DNA from: Gammaproteobacteria bacterium
GTDB lineage: Bacteria; Pseudomonadota; Gammaproteobacteria; Xanthomonadales; Wenzhouxiangellaceae
Reading direction: 5' to 3'
DNA: 50,496 bases
Assembly (NCBI GenBank): GCA_018819105.1
Contig: JAHJQV010000058.1
Location: 1-50,496, forward strand
The position numbers and the translations under genes were made by a program. The notes beneath the pieces are model-generated. The model was not told the origin of the DNA. It worked only from the letters and a program-made list of their open reading frames with translations, and did no database searches. How positions within the stretch are numbered: the stretch's first letter is position 1; every line of letters begins with the position of its first letter. Below are positions 35,366 to 43,754 of this stretch, in pieces.

Positions 35366-36091
35366 TCAATGCTGCAACCCCAGCCAGTGCCGCAGCTTGC
35401 GCCACAGCCATTCCGCCGCAGTGACCTGCAGCTTGTTCCGGTCAGCGCCGGCGATCCGGGCATAGTGACCGTGGTACTTGTGCTTTAGCACGGCATTGAT
35501 GTCGGCGCGGCAATGCTGGCGGAACAACCAGTTGTTGAACACATGCCACCAGGCCTTGCGGCGGATCGCTGTGCCCAGATCCAGCACCCAGGGCTGACCG
35601 TCGCTACCGGCGAGCAGATTGGCCTTGCGCTTGAGATCACCGTGACTGACGCCGCGCGCATGCATGGCGCGCACGATCTGCTCCAGCTGCTCGAACCAGC
35701 GCTCACGATCAGCCAGCTGCGCCTGACGATATGCGGTGCCCGGCACGTATTGCAGTACCAGCGCCCAGGGCAGCGGCATGCCGTGGCAGCGCGGTATGCC
35801 GGTGATGCCATGCAGGCGCTGGTAAGCCAGCTGTTCGCGCCGCAGCATCCAGCAGCGCGCCCACCGCAACAGACCGCTGCCGCTGGCGCACTTGACCGCC
35901 AGATCGTGCCCGGCATGACGCTTGCGCACGATCACCCCCTGATGACCGCTGGCCAGCACACTGGCCGGATCCCTGCATGCCGGCCGCAACCAGTCACGGA
36001 ACTGCGCCGATGTCAGCCAATCCTGCAGAAGCCGGTCATCATTTCTGGCCGCACGCTCTGAGGCGTTGCTGTTGTTCGTCTGCTCAGACAT
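35366..36091 (-). CDS. Small LPS-kinase-like protein kinase
   Basis: A 241-residue protein with a minimal kinase fold, like Kdo/heptose kinases (KdkA/WaaP) and RIO-type kinases. Visible motifs are the ATP lysine in HDLAVKCA (K67), the catalytic loop SHGDLKRKANLL (D142) and DLG at 161-163 in place of DFG. The partner could be a lipopolysaccharide core sugar, but this is inferred from the fold only. The start at 36091 (MSEQTNN) is chosen because the longer open frame runs across the divergent gene at 36144. It is 52 bases from that gene and directly upstream of the phosphopantetheinyl transferase. Confidence 0.75.
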   Translation of the reverse strand: MSEQTNNSNASERAARNDDRLLQDWLTSAQFRDWLRPACRDPASVLASGHQGVIVRKRHAGHDLAVKCASGSGLLRWARCWMLRREQLAYQRLHGITGIPRCHGMPLPWALVLQYVPGTAYRQAQLADRERWFEQLEQIVRAMHARGVSHGDLKRKANLLAGSDGQPWVLDLGTAIRRKAWWHVFNNWLFRQHCRADINAVLKHKYHGHYARIAGADRNKLQVTAAEWLWRKLRHWLGLQH

Positions 36092-36143
36092 GCGGCTATG
36101 ATAGCGGAGTATCCCGCAGTCGAAATATTTTTGGAGTCCCGGC

Positions 36144-36860
36144 ATGAACAAATCCTGCACCCGCTCGTTCTCGCACACAGGTTCATACCTGCACAGCGCG
36201 ACCAGGCATGGCCTGATGCTGCTGCTGTTATGCATCGGATCGCTGGCACTGCTTGTGCCAGCCGGCAGCATGGCAGCAGACGCTGCCGACGATACCGACA
36301 GCGGCCCGCTGCTGCCAGCAGAACCGGCACCGCCAGCCACCCCGCAGGACACGCCAGAGGCTGACGACAACGACGCGGACGCCGATGCGGCCAGCGCCAG
36401 CGGCGCGCCGATGAACCTGGAGCGGCTGCATGATTTGCTGCTGCGCATCGATCCGGCGCTGCAGCGAGACAGCAATGTCTGGCAGTTCCGCCTGCGTGGC
36501 AGGCAGATGATCACCGTGGCCGATGCCAATGCCGACCGCATGCGCATCATGAGCCCGGTGATCGAATCGGGCGAGTTGGACGAGGCGCTTATGTTCCGAC
36601 TGTTGCAGGCCAATTTCGACTCGGCGCTGGATGCCCGCTACGCGGTTGCCAACGATGTGCTGTGGTCGGTGTTCATCCATCCACTGTCGCCACTGGATGA
36701 ACAGCAGCTGTCCAGCGGCGTGTTTCAGACTTTCACCGCTGCCGCCACATTTGGCACGCTGTTTTCTTCCGGCATGTTCATCTACGGTGGCGGTGACAGC
36801 AACGAGGAACTGGAACAGTTGCAGCAGGAACTGGACGCTCTGCTCAAACCGACCATCTGA
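36144..36860 (+). CDS. Exported YbjN/CesT-fold-like protein
   Basis: A 238-residue protein. A hydrophobic stretch at about residues 24-40 ending in GSMAAD suggests export. A low-complexity Pro/Ala/Asp segment (about 45-88) follows. The C-terminal part (MNLERLHDLLLRIDPAL; ANFDSALDARYAVANDVLWS; FQTFTAAATFGTLFSSG) resembles the YbjN or secretion-chaperone-like (CesT) fold. That is a judgement from pattern, without a search. GGAG precedes the ATG. It is divergent from the kinase across 52 bases and 55 bases upstream of the amidohydrolase pair. Confidence 0.7.
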   Translation: MNKSCTRSFSHTGSYLHSATRHGLMLLLLCIGSLALLVPAGSMAADAADDTDSGPLLPAEPAPPATPQDTPEADDNDADADAASASGAPMNLERLHDLLLRIDPALQRDSNVWQFRLRGRQMITVADANADRMRIMSPVIESGELDEALMFRLLQANFDSALDARYAVANDVLWSVFIHPLSPLDEQQLSSGVFQTFTAAATFGTLFSSGMFIYGGGDSNEELEQLQQELDALLKPTI

Positions 36861-36915
36861 TGATCTGCTATGCTGCCAATCTCATCGCGAGACAAACCGG
36901 ACGACGGGATACACT

Positions 36916-38295
36916 GTGAACAAGCCACTTTTCTGCATACTGCTGGGCTTAATGCTGCCCGGCGTCTCCTTCGGCGCTGACAGCGACGCAGGCTTTGCCG
37001 CCGAGGACAGCTATCCTTCCACCTACCAGCCAGCAGCCAGTGAGCCGCTGCTGCTGCGCAACGCCACCGTGCTGACCGGCACCGGTGCCCGGCTGGAAGC
37101 CGCCGATGTGGCCATCCGCAACGGTCGCATCGAAGCGGTGGGCGTGGACCTGCCCAATCCCGATGGCCACACTGAAGTTGATGCGAGCGGTCGCTGGATC
37201 ACCCCCGGCATCATAGACATACACTCGCATCTGGGCGTTTACCCCAGTCCCGGCACGGCTTCTCATGCCGATGGCAATGAAATCACGGCGCCGGCGACGC
37301 CGGGCGTCTGGGCCGAGCATGGTGTGTGGCCGCAGGACCCGGGCTTCACCGCAGCCCGTGCCGGCGGGGTGACGGCCATGCTGGTACTCCCCGGCTCGGC
37401 CAATCTGTTCGGCGGTCGTGGCGTGGTGCTGAAAAACGTGCCGGCAGTCAGTTATCAGGCGATGAAGTTTCCGGCTGCCCCGCACAGCCTGAAAATGGCC
37501 TGTGGGGAAAACCCGAAACGGGTCTATGGCAGCAAGGGGCAGGCACCGATGACGCGCATGGGCAATCTTGCCGGTTATCGCAGCCAGTGGATCAAGGCGC
37601 AGCAGTATCTGCAATCCTGGGAGGATTATCACAATAGCGATGACGAGGATGCCAAACCTCCGCAGCGCGATCTGGCCATGGAAACGCTCGCCGGCGTGCT
37701 GCGCGGCGACATATTGGTGCAAATGCACTGCTACCGCGCCGATGAGATGATCACCATTCTGGATCTGGCGGAAGAATTCAACTACCGCGTGACCGCCTTT
37801 CACCATGCCGTCGAGGCGTACAAAATCGCCGACGAACTGGCCGCAGAGAATGTCTGCGCAGCGATGTGGGCCGACTGGTGGGGTTTCAAGATGGAAGCCT
37901 ACGACGGCATTCAGGAAAACATTGCACTGGTGGATCGCGCTGAGCACAGCTGCGCCGTTGTGCATTCCGATTCAGCCGAAGGCATCCAGCGCCTGAATCA
38001 GGAAGCTGCCAAGGCGATGGCGCGTGGCAACCGCGCCGGACTGGACATCAGCGCGGCCGAAGCGATCCGCTGGATCACGCTGAATGCTGCGCAGGCCATG
38101 GGCATTGCCACCGAGACCGGCAGTCTGGAACCCGGCAAGGCCGCCGATGTGGTGATCTGGAACCAGCATCCATTCAGTGTCTATGCGCTGGCAGATCAGG
38201 TCTATATCGATGGTGCGCTGATGCATGATCGCAATGACCCGCAGCTACAGGCGGTTTCCGATTTCATGCTGGGCCAGCCAGCCGCAGGAGAATGA
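36916..38295 (+). CDS. Exported amidohydrolase
   Basis: A 459-residue member of the metal-dependent amidohydrolase superfamily (imidazolonepropionase/dihydroorotase-like). A signal peptide (about residues 1-20, ending SFG) is followed by a beta-sandwich and the metal motif HSH at 103-105 in ITPGIIDIHSHLG. Later histidines include QMHCYRADE, FHHAVEAYK and the aspartate in VVHSDSAEG. The superfamily ending SLEPGKAADVVIWNQHPF is present. The start is GTG at 36916 with GGGA upstream. The substrate is unknown. It is followed immediately by a related gene and is probably translated with it. Confidence 0.88.
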   Translation: MNKPLFCILLGLMLPGVSFGADSDAGFAAEDSYPSTYQPAASEPLLLRNATVLTGTGARLEAADVAIRNGRIEAVGVDLPNPDGHTEVDASGRWITPGIIDIHSHLGVYPSPGTASHADGNEITAPATPGVWAEHGVWPQDPGFTAARAGGVTAMLVLPGSANLFGGRGVVLKNVPAVSYQAMKFPAAPHSLKMACGENPKRVYGSKGQAPMTRMGNLAGYRSQWIKAQQYLQSWEDYHNSDDEDAKPPQRDLAMETLAGVLRGDILVQMHCYRADEMITILDLAEEFNYRVTAFHHAVEAYKIADELAAENVCAAMWADWWGFKMEAYDGIQENIALVDRAEHSCAVVHSDSAEGIQRLNQEAAKAMARGNRAGLDISAAEAIRWITLNAAQAMGIATETGSLEPGKAADVVIWNQHPFSVYALADQVYIDGALMHDRNDPQLQAVSDFMLGQPAAGE

Positions 38296-38300
38296 TCGAT

Positions 38301-39584
38301 ATGCGTATTCTAACCGTCATCATTGTCGTCACTTTGGCCTGCTGCAGCTGCCTGGTCAGCGCCCAGCAGGCCACGCTGATTCGCAATGCCACCATCCACA
38401 CCATGCTGGAAACTGCGCCGCAGCAGAACAGCGATGTGCTGATCCGTGCCGGTCGCATCGTCGCCATCGGCAGCGGTCTTGACGTTGACGCCCAGACCAG
38501 GGTGATCGAAGCCGAAGGCCGGCATCTGACACCGGGTCTGTTCGCCGGCATCACGCAACTGGGTCTGGTCGAGGTCAGCGCCGAACAGGACACCAGCGAC
38601 GCGGCTTTCGCCAGCAACAGCATGCGTCCGGAATTCAGCATCCTGCCGGCCTACAACCCCGCCTCGGCGCTGATTGACATAACCCGCAGCGAAGGTCTCA
38701 CCTGGACCCTGCTGGGTGCCGCAAGCAGCGGTGGACAGGATGCCGGCATGGGCGCACTGATCGCCGGCCAGGGCGTCAGCCTTGATCTCGGTGGCGCCAT
38801 GACGCTGCCAGACACGGGCCCGAGCGTGTTGTTCGTGAACCTGGGCGGCCGTGCAGCCGAGCTCAGCGGTCAATCACGGGCCGCACAATTCATGCTGCTG
38901 GAACAGGCCATGCGTGAAGCGCAGTCGAGCGGCAGGCAGCTGGCCAATGAACCACGCCTGCTGACCGTCACCGGCCGCGAGGTGCTGGCGACATTCATCG
39001 CCGATGGTCGCTGGATGGTCCAGGTTGATCGCGCCAGCGACATCCTGCAGACACTGGCCTGGGCCAAGCGGCATGATCTGGACATCGTCATCGTCGGCGG
39101 GGCCGAGGCCTGGCGCGTGGCAGCGCCGCTGGCCAGCGCCGAGGTGCCGGTGATGCTGGATCCGCTGACCAACCTGCCGGGTGATTTTGACCAGCTGGGT
39201 GCCCGGCTGGACAATGCCGCCCGCCTGCATCAGGCCGGCGTCACCCTGGCCTTTTCAGCTGCCGGCATGGACAGTCACAATGCCCGCAAAGTGCGACAAC
39301 TGGCCGGCGTTGCTGTGGCCCACGGGCTGCCATGGCATTCCGCCCTGCTGGCGCTTACGCGCAATCCGGCGCAGCTGCTCGGTTACACACAGCAGCCTGG
39401 CACGCTCAGCAAGGGCGGACCCGCCACCATGGTGCTGTGGCACGGTGATCCGCTGGACGTGACCGGCTATGCCGAGCAGGTCTGGATTGACGGCGAAACA
39501 CAGCAGCGACCGTCGCGCCAGCAGCTGTTGCTGCAACGCTATCTGCCACAAAATCCGCCGCGCGCCAGACAGTTTCTGCACTGA
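38301..39584 (+). CDS. Exported amidohydrolase homologue lacking the HxH metal motif
   Basis: About 427 residues, with an export signal ending VSAQ and the same architecture as the upstream gene: NATIHTML and AGRIVAIGSG, then HLTPGLFAGITQLGLVEVSA. At the place where active relatives have HxH there is no histidine pair (FAGITQL). The C-terminal TLSKGGPATMVLWHGDPLDV is conserved. It is therefore a likely pseudoenzyme or structural partner of the upstream enzyme. The ATG at 38301, 10 bases after GGAG, is preferred to an ATG at 38292 that overlaps the upstream stop. The frame is intact, so this is not a decayed gene. Confidence 0.85.
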   Translation: MRILTVIIVVTLACCSCLVSAQQATLIRNATIHTMLETAPQQNSDVLIRAGRIVAIGSGLDVDAQTRVIEAEGRHLTPGLFAGITQLGLVEVSAEQDTSDAAFASNSMRPEFSILPAYNPASALIDITRSEGLTWTLLGAASSGGQDAGMGALIAGQGVSLDLGGAMTLPDTGPSVLFVNLGGRAAELSGQSRAAQFMLLEQAMREAQSSGRQLANEPRLLTVTGREVLATFIADGRWMVQVDRASDILQTLAWAKRHDLDIVIVGGAEAWRVAAPLASAEVPVMLDPLTNLPGDFDQLGARLDNAARLHQAGVTLAFSAAGMDSHNARKVRQLAGVAVAHGLPWHSALLALTRNPAQLLGYTQQPGTLSKGGPATMVLWHGDPLDVTGYAEQVWIDGETQQRPSRQQLLLQRYLPQNPPRARQFLH

Positions 39585-39614
39585 TCAGGGCTGCGCTGAT
39601 CTGGGCAGCGCAGA

Positions 39615-39977
39615 TCAGGCCTGTGCGTTGATCTTCTGCAGTATGCTCATGATGATGTGCTGTAGTTTGCCAAACGGCAGACCGCGCGCAGACTGATAGC
39701 GCAGACAGGTCTTGCTGGCGCGGACCGGCTTCAGATCCTCTTCATACTCGGCCAGCAGTTCCGGTGCCATCAGGTAAATCACCGGACCAGTCGGCTTGTA
39801 GGCAAAACCTGCCCGCCACTGCTTGCCGATGGTGTACTCAGGAAAGCCTCCCGGTCCGATACCGGGTCTGGCAGCGGGAAGATTTTTTTCAATCAGGCGT
39901 TTGATTTCTTCCAGTTCGCTGCGCTGATCCTGTGGGCCAATATTGAGGTATTCATCGATGTTTCTGGCTGTTGTCAT
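39615..39977 (-). CDS. DUF1801-domain protein
   Basis: A 120-residue cytoplasmic protein with the DUF1801/YdhG-like pattern: NIDEYLNIGPQDQRSELEEI followed by IKRLIEKNL and a small alpha/beta domain with FPEYTIGKQWRAGFAYKPTG. The related family includes the iron-chaperone-like YdhG/frataxin-like proteins, but no function can be assigned here. It is convergent with the amidohydrolase pair, with a 30-base gap that contains GATCTG/CAGATC inverted bases, and upstream of a gene-free stretch of about 310 bases. Confidence 0.75.
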   Translation of the reverse strand: MTTARNIDEYLNIGPQDQRSELEEIKRLIEKNLPAARPGIGPGGFPEYTIGKQWRAGFAYKPTGPVIYLMAPELLAEYEEDLKPVRASKTCLRYQSARGLPFGKLQHIIMSILQKINAQA

Positions 39978-40287
39978 AACTCTGATTCGTGGCTGTGGTA
40001 GTTGGATTTATAGTTATACGAACAATAGCCTGCACGTTTTGTTGCATGCTTGAACCAGCCGGTGGTTTTGTTCAGCCCCCTCCCTGAAACACTGCACGGA
40101 TCAGCTGTATAAGGCACTGATCCGCTGATGCTGGCGGCCATTGGTATATTGTTGCCGCTGTATCACGGCGCCGCAAGTGTCATTGGTACCAATCGTCCTG
40201 CACTTCATGGCGTGTGTCTCATCGCAGCGATGCAGGCGATTGCTTTTGCTAAGATAAACCTCCATCCACCGCGAGGATTCCATTCTG
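39978..40287. other. Gene-free stretch between DUF1801 and DoxX-like genes
   Basis: About 310 bases between divergently transcribed genes. The first 60 bases next to the DUF1801 gene are AT-rich and may hold its promoter. I see no convincing gene, terminator or repeat-family copy. Short open frames here have no recognisable features. Confidence 0.5.
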
Positions 40288-40686
40288 ATGCAACATTCAG
40301 CCAAACTTGCCAACGCCCTGCTGCTACTGCGACTGTCCGTGTTCCTGGTCATGCTGATGTGGACCCTGGACAAGTTCATCAACCCGGATCACTCGGCAGC
40401 GGTGTATGCCAATTTTTATCAGCTGGGCGGTCTTGGGCCACAGGTTTTCCTGATGATTGGCGCACTGGAACTGCTGTTGCTGCTGGCATTCGTGACCGGA
40501 TTCAGAAAAACCATCAGCTATGCGCTGGTGCTGGGCATCCATGCCGTGTCGACACTTTCGACCTGGCAGCAGTATCTGGATCCATTCAACAACCTGCTGT
40601 TTTTTGCCGCCATTCCGATGCTGGCGGCGTGCTGGACGCTGTTCAGCCTGCGTGAGCTGGATACCCGGCTGAGCCTTGGCGGCTGA
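40288..40686 (+). CDS. DoxX-like four-span membrane protein
   Basis: A 132-residue membrane protein with four hydrophobic segments (ALLLLRLSVFLVMLMWTLDK; VFLMIGALELLLLLAFVTG; ISYALVLGIHAVSTL; NLLFFAAIPMLAACWTLFSL). The layout and the KF-NPDHSAAVYANFY segment after the first span resemble DoxX-type proteins, which are poorly understood and sometimes linked to redox or sulfur metabolism. The link is weak. A 342 bp inverted-end element lies between it and the metalloprotease gene. Confidence 0.7.
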   Translation: MQHSAKLANALLLLRLSVFLVMLMWTLDKFINPDHSAAVYANFYQLGGLGPQVFLMIGALELLLLLAFVTGFRKTISYALVLGIHAVSTLSTWQQYLDPFNNLLFFAAIPMLAACWTLFSLRELDTRLSLGG

Positions 40687-40755
40687 GGCTGGGCGGTTGA
40701 ATTCTGCTTGCATCATGCGCGCCTTATCTGCCTGGAATCTTTGCCAATGAATACC

Positions 40756-41097
40756 AAGGAACCTCTGAACAACTCTGCACGGGCGCGACGGCACCCCCAC
40801 ATCGGGATCCGCGACATGCTTTGCGGGAGGCTCCGACTTGGCCTGGGTAAATGTGGTTTGACCATGATTAAATATTTTTGCCCAAACGAGCGCGCCCAAA
40901 CGAGACGCAGACCTCGCAAAGAGCCTGCCCCGGACTTGATCCGGGATGCGTCCCGAAAGGGTTTCGCCGGAAAAGACGCAGCTCATGCACGGCATCACGA
41001 GGCCGTAGCGACGGCTACTGTCACTCGTGCCGCCGCACACAATCTGCGGCGTTTCCGAACAAAACGCGCTCCGCGCAGAGCTATTCAGAGGTTCCTT
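40756..41097. mobile_element. MITE-like element with perfect 14 bp inverted ends
   Basis: A 342 bp non-coding element bounded by AAGGAACCTCTGAA (40756-40769) and TTCAGAGGTTCCTT (41084-41097), an exact inverted pair. The inside holds a direct repeat, GCCCAAACGAG (40880 and 40894), and a CCCCGGACTTGATCCGGG palindrome (40928-40945) shared with the other repeat family. One plus-strand frame happens to stay open through it into the metalloprotease gene. No transposase is encoded, so it must have been moved by an enzyme elsewhere. It ends 18 bases before the next start codon. Confidence 0.85.
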
Positions 41098-41115
41098 AAC
41101 CTGTACCAATACGCC

Positions 41116-43713
41116 ATGTCATTGATCCCTGTACAAGCATTAGTAAGTTGCTGTCTGCTGGCGGCAGCCATGACTCTGTCTGCTGCAGATGCGGCGGAAA
41201 ATTTCGCCGCTGCCACCGCAGGCCTGCAGCCCGATACCGGATTTATCGAGGTCTACCCTGATGTCGATGCTGGCCGCTTGCTGATGCACCTGCCTGCCGC
41301 GAACAGCGACGGCAGCATTCTGCGTCTGATCCACGCCGTGCGTCTGTCCGGCGGACTGGGCTCCAACCCGCTGGGGCTGGATCGTGGCTGGGGCAACAGC
41401 GGCCAGCTGCTGCATCTGCGCCGCATTGGCCCGCGCGTGGTGTTCGAGGTGGAAAACCATCGCTATCGGGCCGAGACCGACAACACGCTGGAGCAGCAGG
41501 CGGTCAGTGCATCGTTTGCCAACTCTTTCATCTGGTCCACCGACATTGTTGCCAGCGCTGACGACGGCAGCCTGCTGATTGACGCTGCCGGGCTGTTGAC
41601 CCTGGATCTGCTCGGTCTGGCGTCTGCTCTGAATGAAAACGGCAGCGGTTTCAGTCAGGCGCAAGACCGCTCGCTGCCGGATCTGGACAGTCTGCTGGTG
41701 TTTGCGGACAACGTGGAAATTGATGCCTTCGTCACCTTCACATCGACCCAACCGGGCGATCAGGTCAGCGCCACCGCCGCCAACCCCAATCACGTCACAC
41801 TGCGCCAGCATCACAGCTTTGTGCGACTGCCCGAGCCCGGCTACCGGCCGCGTCGCGCCGATCCGCGCAGCGGCACCTTTACGCTGGGTTACTACGACTA
41901 CGCTGCAGCCTTGCACGAGCCGCTGTTGCGAGGTGTCGCCATGCGTCACCGGCTGCAGTACAAGGAACCAGGCAATGCTGCCAGTGGTGTGCGCGATCCG
42001 ATCGTGTTTTACATTGATGCCGGCGCACCACCCGCCATACAGCAGGCGCTGCAGCAAGGCGCCAATTGGTGGCGCGAGGCATTTGCCGCCGCCGGTTTTG
42101 CCGACGGTTACCGGGTCGAGATTCTGCCCGCCGATGCCCATCCACTGGACATACGCTACAACGTGGTGCAATGGGTGCACCGACAAACCCGTGGCTGGTC
42201 GTACGGTGGCGGCATCATAGATCCGCGCAGCGGCGAGTTCATCAAGGGACATGTGATTCTGGGCTCGCAGCGCATCCGCCATGACCGCATGATTTTTGAG
42301 GGCCTCGCCGGCACCGCGCAATCCGCCAGCGGCAGTGCCGATGATCCGGTGCAACTGGCCCTGCAGCGGATTCGTCAACTGGCGGCGCATGAGGTCGGCC
42401 ATGCCCTGGGCTTCGGCCACAATTTTGCCGCCTCCAGCAACGACCGTGCCTCGGTGATGGATTATCCGGCCCCGTGGATCAGCGTGAACGATGCTGGCCA
42501 GCTGGATTTCAGCCGCGCCTATGCCAGCGGCATAGGTGCCTGGGACAAAGTGACCGCGCGCTGGCTGTATGGCGATTTTCCACCGCAAACCGAACGGCAG
42601 CAACTGGACGCCATTCTCAGTGAGGCAAAATCGCAGGGCCTGCTGTTCATCGCCGACCAGCATGCCCGTGGCGTCGGCACGGCGCACCCCAGCGCGTCGG
42701 TCTGGGACAACGGCAACGACGCGGTGGAAGAACTGAACAATGTGCTGGCGGTGCGCAGGCACGCGCTGGAGAACTTCGCCGCGGACCGCGTACGCGCCGG
42801 TCAGCCACTGGCCGCCCTGCGCGAGGTGCTGACGCCGATCTACCTCTATCACCGTTATCAGATCAACGCTGCAGCCAAGGCCATCGGCGGACTGTGGTTT
42901 GATTATCGACAACGCCCTGCAGACATCGACAGCATGCTGGCTGCTGAGCAGGCCACGGCGTGGACACCAGCGGCCAGAACAGTCAGTGCTAGCCAGCAGC
43001 TGCGTGCGCTGGAGGCACTGATTAGCACGCTGGACACCGCCCTGCTGGACCTGCCGGAAAACCTGCTGCAGATGCTGCCACCGGCCAATCACGGCTACTG
43101 GTTCATGGTGCCCGGGGAAGGCTTCGAGCAGCGCAGCGGCGTGCTGTTTGATCTGCTGGCAGCGGCAGAAACCGCTGCCGATCTGAGCTATACCGCGCTG
43201 CTTGATCCGCAGCGACTTGAACGCATGTTGCAGCAGCATCTGCGCGCGGCCGACACGCCTTCACTGGATCTGCTGTTTGAACGCATCGAACAGCAGCTGC
43301 GACGACAGCTTGCTGCCGCGTCCGAGCCCAGACAGATCGCTCTGGCCGGGGTGCTGCAGCAGCGTTACATCGCGCATCTGCTGCAGCTTGATGAGATGAC
43401 GCTGTCCACTCCACTGGCTGCCAGCATCCAGTTGCGCCTGCAGCAGTTGCAGCGCAGTCTGACTGACAGCGGCCGTCGTGATCGCTTGCATGCACAGCAG
43501 CAGTGGCTGGCACGACGCATCACGCAGCAGTTACAGCGGCCGGCACCGGCAGCGAGCGCGGTGCCGGCAACTCCGGTGACCCCGCCCGGCAGCCCCATTG
43601 GCAGCAGCGGTGGCAATGGCCCAGACCATGGATCTGGTCCTGGCATGCCGCGCAGCAGGGCTGCCAGCAATGGCTGGGTCCGCGAAGACTGCTGGCACTG
43701 TGACAGTCACTGA
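41116..43713 (+). CDS. Exported zinc-dependent metalloprotease (metzincin type)
   Basis: About 865 residues. A signal peptide (residues 1-25, ending AADAAE) is followed by a DUF5117/5118-like N-terminal region (FIEVYPDVDAGRLLMHLP; GWGNSGQLLHLRRIGPRVVF). The catalytic domain has HEVGHALGFGHNF (His425, Glu426, His429, His435). The downstream Met-turn-like VMDYP is in place. The C-terminal 250 residues are helical and Gln/Leu-rich, ending with a Pro/Gly-rich tail. The ATG at 41116 is chosen over the long upstream frame, which crosses the inserted element. It lies 41 bases before an M14 peptidase gene, so a peptide-scavenging pair is likely. Confidence 0.88.
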   Translation: MSLIPVQALVSCCLLAAAMTLSAADAAENFAAATAGLQPDTGFIEVYPDVDAGRLLMHLPAANSDGSILRLIHAVRLSGGLGSNPLGLDRGWGNSGQLLHLRRIGPRVVFEVENHRYRAETDNTLEQQAVSASFANSFIWSTDIVASADDGSLLIDAAGLLTLDLLGLASALNENGSGFSQAQDRSLPDLDSLLVFADNVEIDAFVTFTSTQPGDQVSATAANPNHVTLRQHHSFVRLPEPGYRPRRADPRSGTFTLGYYDYAAALHEPLLRGVAMRHRLQYKEPGNAASGVRDPIVFYIDAGAPPAIQQALQQGANWWREAFAAAGFADGYRVEILPADAHPLDIRYNVVQWVHRQTRGWSYGGGIIDPRSGEFIKGHVILGSQRIRHDRMIFEGLAGTAQSASGSADDPVQLALQRIRQLAAHEVGHALGFGHNFAASSNDRASVMDYPAPWISVNDAGQLDFSRAYASGIGAWDKVTARWLYGDFPPQTERQQLDAILSEAKSQGLLFIADQHARGVGTAHPSASVWDNGNDAVEELNNVLAVRRHALENFAADRVRAGQPLAALREVLTPIYLYHRYQINAAAKAIGGLWFDYRQRPADIDSMLAAEQATAWTPAARTVSASQQLRALEALISTLDTALLDLPENLLQMLPPANHGYWFMVPGEGFEQRSGVLFDLLAAAETAADLSYTALLDPQRLERMLQQHLRAADTPSLDLLFERIEQQLRRQLAAASEPRQIALAGVLQQRYIAHLLQLDEMTLSTPLAASIQLRLQQLQRSLTDSGRRDRLHAQQQWLARRITQQLQRPAPAASAVPATPVTPPGSPIGSSGGNGPDHGSGPGMPRSRAASNGWVREDCWHCDSH

Positions 43714-43754
43714 ACAGCAGCATCATTCAACTCACAGCACAGGATATCCCCGAT

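Noticed and set aside
40708-41115. N-terminal extension of the metalloprotease through the 342 bp element
   Set aside because: The frame is open by chance across the element and would bury a good signal peptide starting at 41116.
41140-43239. 699-codon minus-strand open frame inside the metalloprotease gene
   Set aside because: Antisense to a protein with an intact HEVGHxxGxxH site.
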